NCBI GenBank assembly: GCA_003518045.1
Contig: DOZK01000010.1
Coordinates: forward strand, 1 to 24,389
Source of the DNA: Candidatus Nomurabacteria bacterium
GTDB lineage: Bacteria > Patescibacteriota > Minisyncoccia > Phycocordibacterales > UBA5272
Direction of reading: 5' to 3'
DNA: 24,389 nucleotides
Below the pieces are notes generated by a model. That model did no database searches. It saw only the letters and a program-made list of their open reading frames with translations, and had not been told where the DNA came from. A program made the translations under genes and the position numbers. Positions 22,181-24,389 of this stretch are shown here, in pieces (the stretch's first letter is position 1; each line of letters starts with the position of its first letter).

Positions 22181-24235
22181 ATGGCAGACATTCTCTTAAA
22201 TAAAAAACAAAAGGAAGCAGTCCTTCATACCGAAGGGCCGCTTCTTATTTTGGCTGGTGCTGGTGCTGGAAAAACAAAAACAATTACTGAAAGAATTGTA
22301 GAAATAATAAAATCAGGAACTGACCCACGTGCAATTCTTGCTGTAACTTTTACAAATAAAGCTGCGAAAGAAATGCGAGAGAGAATAATAGATAGATTAG
22401 AAGAGGAACACATGATTGAGGAAGGACGACCGAATTTGAGCGAAGTTCGAGGCGGAACAAGTATTTTTAATGAGCCGTACATGGAGTACGGTGAAGAAAA
22501 AATAAGCAGTTCCAACAAAGAAATTCGCCAAATTCGGTCGTCCTTAAACCCATATCACCATATCCCGATAATAAAAACTTTCCATTCGTTAGGACTAATG
22601 ATGTTATCCGAACAATCTGAGTACATAGGATTACTCAAGCATCCAACTATTTTGGATTCTGCAGATTCGCTTTCAATAATTAAGAAGGCTGTTGAACAAC
22701 TAGGGATAGACCCGAAAGTAAATGACCCATCAAAAATCCGCTCTATAATTAGTCGTGAGAAAGGGGACTTCACAAGTCTTTCTGACTATAAGAAAAAAGT
22801 GGCTACTGCTCAAATGGACATAGTCGCTTCTGTTTGGAGAATATATGACGAGGAATTAAAAAGACAAAAAGCGGTAGACTTTGATGATTTAATCATAAAA
22901 GCTGTGCATATGTTGGAAGACCATCAAAATATACGTGAATATTATCAGAATCGTTTTACTTATGTACATATAGATGAGTATCAAGACACGAATGGCTCAC
23001 AATATGCTTTTGTAAAATTATTAGTTAATCCAAAAAATAATAATATTTGTGTGGTGGGAGATACTGACCAAAATATTTATAGTTGGCGAGGGGCGAATTT
23101 AAGAAATATTTTAAATTTCGAGCAAGACTTTCCTGGAACTCACACTGTTTTACTTGAAGAAAATTACCGCTCGACTGGAAATATTTTAACTCTTGCAAAT
23201 ACTGCCATAGAAAAAAATACTGTCCGTCAAAAGAAAAATCTTTTCACTTCAAAAGGGCAGGGAGACAAAATAGATATAGTGCCGACATGGGATGAAGGCT
23301 CTGAGGCAGAATGGGTCGCGGAGAAATGCAAAATTTTAATTGAAGAAGGCCAAAATGCCGAGCAAATTGCTGTGCTTTATAGAGCAAATTTTCAGTCGCG
23401 AGTACTTGAAGAATCTTTCATTCGTGCAAATGTAACCTACAATTTGCTCGGCACAAAATTCTTCGAAAGAAAAGAAATAAAAGATGTGATGAGTTATTTA
23501 CGTGCTTCAATAAATCGTCTTTCCCAACCGGATTTGAAACGCGTATTTGATACACCAAAAAAAGGAATAGGGAAGACCACTGTTGCAAAAATATTTGCTG
23601 GTATGGAAGTGCCGGCGAGTGCGCAATTAAAAATAAATAATGTTTATGATTTTTTGGATAAAATATCTGAGACTTTAGAAGTCTCGCCACTTTCAAATGT
23701 AATACAAATGATTATCGTTGACTCTGGAATGGAGAAAGAAATGTTAGAAGGCTCGTCTGAAGACAGAGAAAGATTAGAAAATGCTCGCGAATTAGTTTCT
23801 ATGACTATTAGATATGACGAACAATCAGGAGTTGATGCTCTAACACAATTTTTAGAAGAAACTTCTTTACAATCTGACCAAGATAATGATACGAAAGATA
23901 AAAATGGTGTGAGATTAATGACAATACATTCTAGTAAGGGGCTTGAATTTGACCACGTTTTTGTCGTTGGACTGGAGCAAGATTTATTCCCACATAAAAA
24001 TATTGGGAATAGAAATAGAAGTAAAGAAGAGGAAGAGGAGGAGAGAAGACTTTTTTATGTGGCTGTAACTCGTGCGAAAAAACATTTATATTTATGTTAT
24101 GCCGAGCTTCGAACTATTTTTGGACAGAAGCAAATAAACGCACCTAGTGAATTCCTAGATGACGTTCCTGAAGAAATCGCAAATAGAAATGACTTGTATT
24201 ATAAGCAAGGAAAGGGGAATATTGTTTATATTTAA
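22181..24235 (+). CDS. uvrD: UvrD/PcrA/Rep-family superfamily 1A DNA helicase
   Basis: 684 aa, 3'-5' helicase of repair and replication. Motifs in order: Walker A LAGAGAGKTKT (24-34), motif Ia TFTNKAAKEM (56-65), Ib TFHSLG (133-138), motif II VHIDEYQDT (262-270, Asp265/Glu266), motif III VVGDTDQNIYSWRGA (291-305), IV LEENYRST, V MTIHSSKGLEFD, VI RRLFYVAVTRAKKH. Between Ia and Ib there are 67 residues where PcrA has about 20; residues 81-122 are encoded by an in-frame copy of the 125-nt structured element (22422-22545). All motifs are otherwise intact and there is no frameshift. UvrD and PcrA cannot be told apart here. It lacks the usual long C-terminal extension. Confidence 0.93.
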   Translation: MADILLNKKQKEAVLHTEGPLLILAGAGAGKTKTITERIVEIIKSGTDPRAILAVTFTNKAAKEMRERIIDRLEEEHMIEEGRPNLSEVRGGTSIFNEPYMEYGEEKISSSNKEIRQIRSSLNPYHHIPIIKTFHSLGLMMLSEQSEYIGLLKHPTILDSADSLSIIKKAVEQLGIDPKVNDPSKIRSIISREKGDFTSLSDYKKKVATAQMDIVASVWRIYDEELKRQKAVDFDDLIIKAVHMLEDHQNIREYYQNRFTYVHIDEYQDTNGSQYAFVKLLVNPKNNNICVVGDTDQNIYSWRGANLRNILNFEQDFPGTHTVLLEENYRSTGNILTLANTAIEKNTVRQKKNLFTSKGQGDKIDIVPTWDEGSEAEWVAEKCKILIEEGQNAEQIAVLYRANFQSRVLEESFIRANVTYNLLGTKFFERKEIKDVMSYLRASINRLSQPDLKRVFDTPKKGIGKTTVAKIFAGMEVPASAQLKINNVYDFLDKISETLEVSPLSNVIQMIIVDSGMEKEMLEGSSEDRERLENARELVSMTIRYDEQSGVDALTQFLEETSLQSDQDNDTKDKNGVRLMTIHSSKGLEFDHVFVVGLEQDLFPHKNIGNRNRSKEEEEEERRLFYVAVTRAKKHLYLCYAELRTIFGQKQINAPSEFLDDVPEEIANRNDLYYKQGKGNIVYI
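22422..22545 (+). repeat. 125-nt structured element, copy C, inside the uvrD reading frame
   Basis: Outer stem 22422-22438 with 22529-22545 (17 bp perfect), continued by GCGAA/TTCGC (22440-22444 with 22524-22528) after one bulged A. Inner stems GGAAC/GTTCC (22454-22458 with 22509-22513), TATTTTT/AAAAATA (22462-22468 with 22498-22504) and CCGTAC/GTACGG (22475-22480 with 22486-22491). Core: CGAGGC (22448) ... AACAAAG (ending 22520), 73 nt. It encodes about 41 residues of UvrD between motifs Ia and Ib. Confidence 0.85.
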
Positions 24236-24256
24236 ATATAAACAACAATTTTTAAT

Positions 24257-24379
24257 TTGAAATTTTTAATTTTTAATGGAGATATTCAAACTTCTTTATC
24301 TGTTAACTTTTTTGTCTTTGATGAAGACGAAATTTTAGAAAAAATTAGAGTTAATTCTTTGCTTTCTCGGGTTAATTAA
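24257..24379 (+). pseudogene. Short open frame after uvrD without a convincing start (gene remnant or chance)
   Basis: 40 codons from a TTG to TAA 24377. The translation after the AT-rich start has a protein-like stretch (FNGDIQTSLSVNFFVFDEDE) and then ILEKIRVNSLLSRVN. It has no SD and no -10 box, and the frame opens only after an in-frame TAA near 24247. The rest of 24236-24389 holds AT-rich TTTTTAATTT words and no terminator hairpin. Confidence 0.2.
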
Positions 24380-24389
24380 CATTTAGTGT

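Overview
The window looks like a chromosomal segment of a Candidate Phyla Radiation (Patescibacteria) bacterium, most likely Parcubacteria. This rests on the AT-rich core genes, many -10 boxes placed a few bases before the start codon with no Shine-Dalgarno (SD), a TrmB-like regulator, a LysM/M23 peptidase, ComM/YifB, a NYN protein, and large Pro/Ala-rich coiled-coil and PP2C-like proteins. TGA acts as a normal stop (ends at 69, 5074, 7061 and 7670), so code 11 applies and not the UGA=Gly code of Gracilibacteria/SR1. Taxonomy is inferred from style and gene content only.

Layout. 1-560: two small SD-led genes on the minus strand and a GGATTCCCGCC repeat. 661-4150: tpiA, pgk, then an ECF-like sigma factor, a one-TM protein overlapping it (possible anti-sigma) and an exported helical protein, closed by a 19-bp hairpin. 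4204-6387 (minus): exonuclease III, an unknown gene and a TrmB-like regulator. 6558-7670 (plus): a receiver-like protein and an unknown protein. 7729-9942 (minus): a XerC/D-type tyrosine recombinase whose active-site box is split by a 425-residue intein with LAGLIDADG endonuclease motifs; seven copies of a heptamer abut its start codon. 10136-11143: an unknown gene with a strong promoter and a folded 160-nt leader. 11144-11483: GC-rich multi-hairpin region, then rpsO. 12133-15130: NYN protein, one-TM protein, comM/yifB. 15441-16499 (minus): LysM/M23 peptidase. 16743-21993: operon of a 780-aa coiled-coil protein, an 868-aa membrane-anchored PP2C-like protein and a 97-aa helical protein. 22181-24235: UvrD/PcrA-family helicase.

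The two most unusual signals are (i) the intein between His259 and Ser685 of the recombinase, and (ii) a previously unrecognised (to me) structured element of 124-126 bp found three times: right after the stop codon of rpsO, right after the stop codon of the M23 peptidase, and inside the uvrD reading frame. All three share a short conserved core (CGAGGC ... AACAAAG, 73-75 nt apart), while their stems differ in sequence yet stay complementary, which is covariation.

Two gene styles are interleaved. AT-rich core genes mostly lack an SD, often have a -10 box next to the start, and end in TAA/TAG. Six less AT-rich genes of unknown function have strong SDs; four of them end in TGA, and TTGAC-type promoters are visible for several. 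Intergenic gaps carry hairpin terminators of the form AATACAA-stem-TTGTATT, often nested inside larger imperfect inverted repeats of low-complexity words. No tRNA, rRNA, CRISPR array or transposase gene was found.
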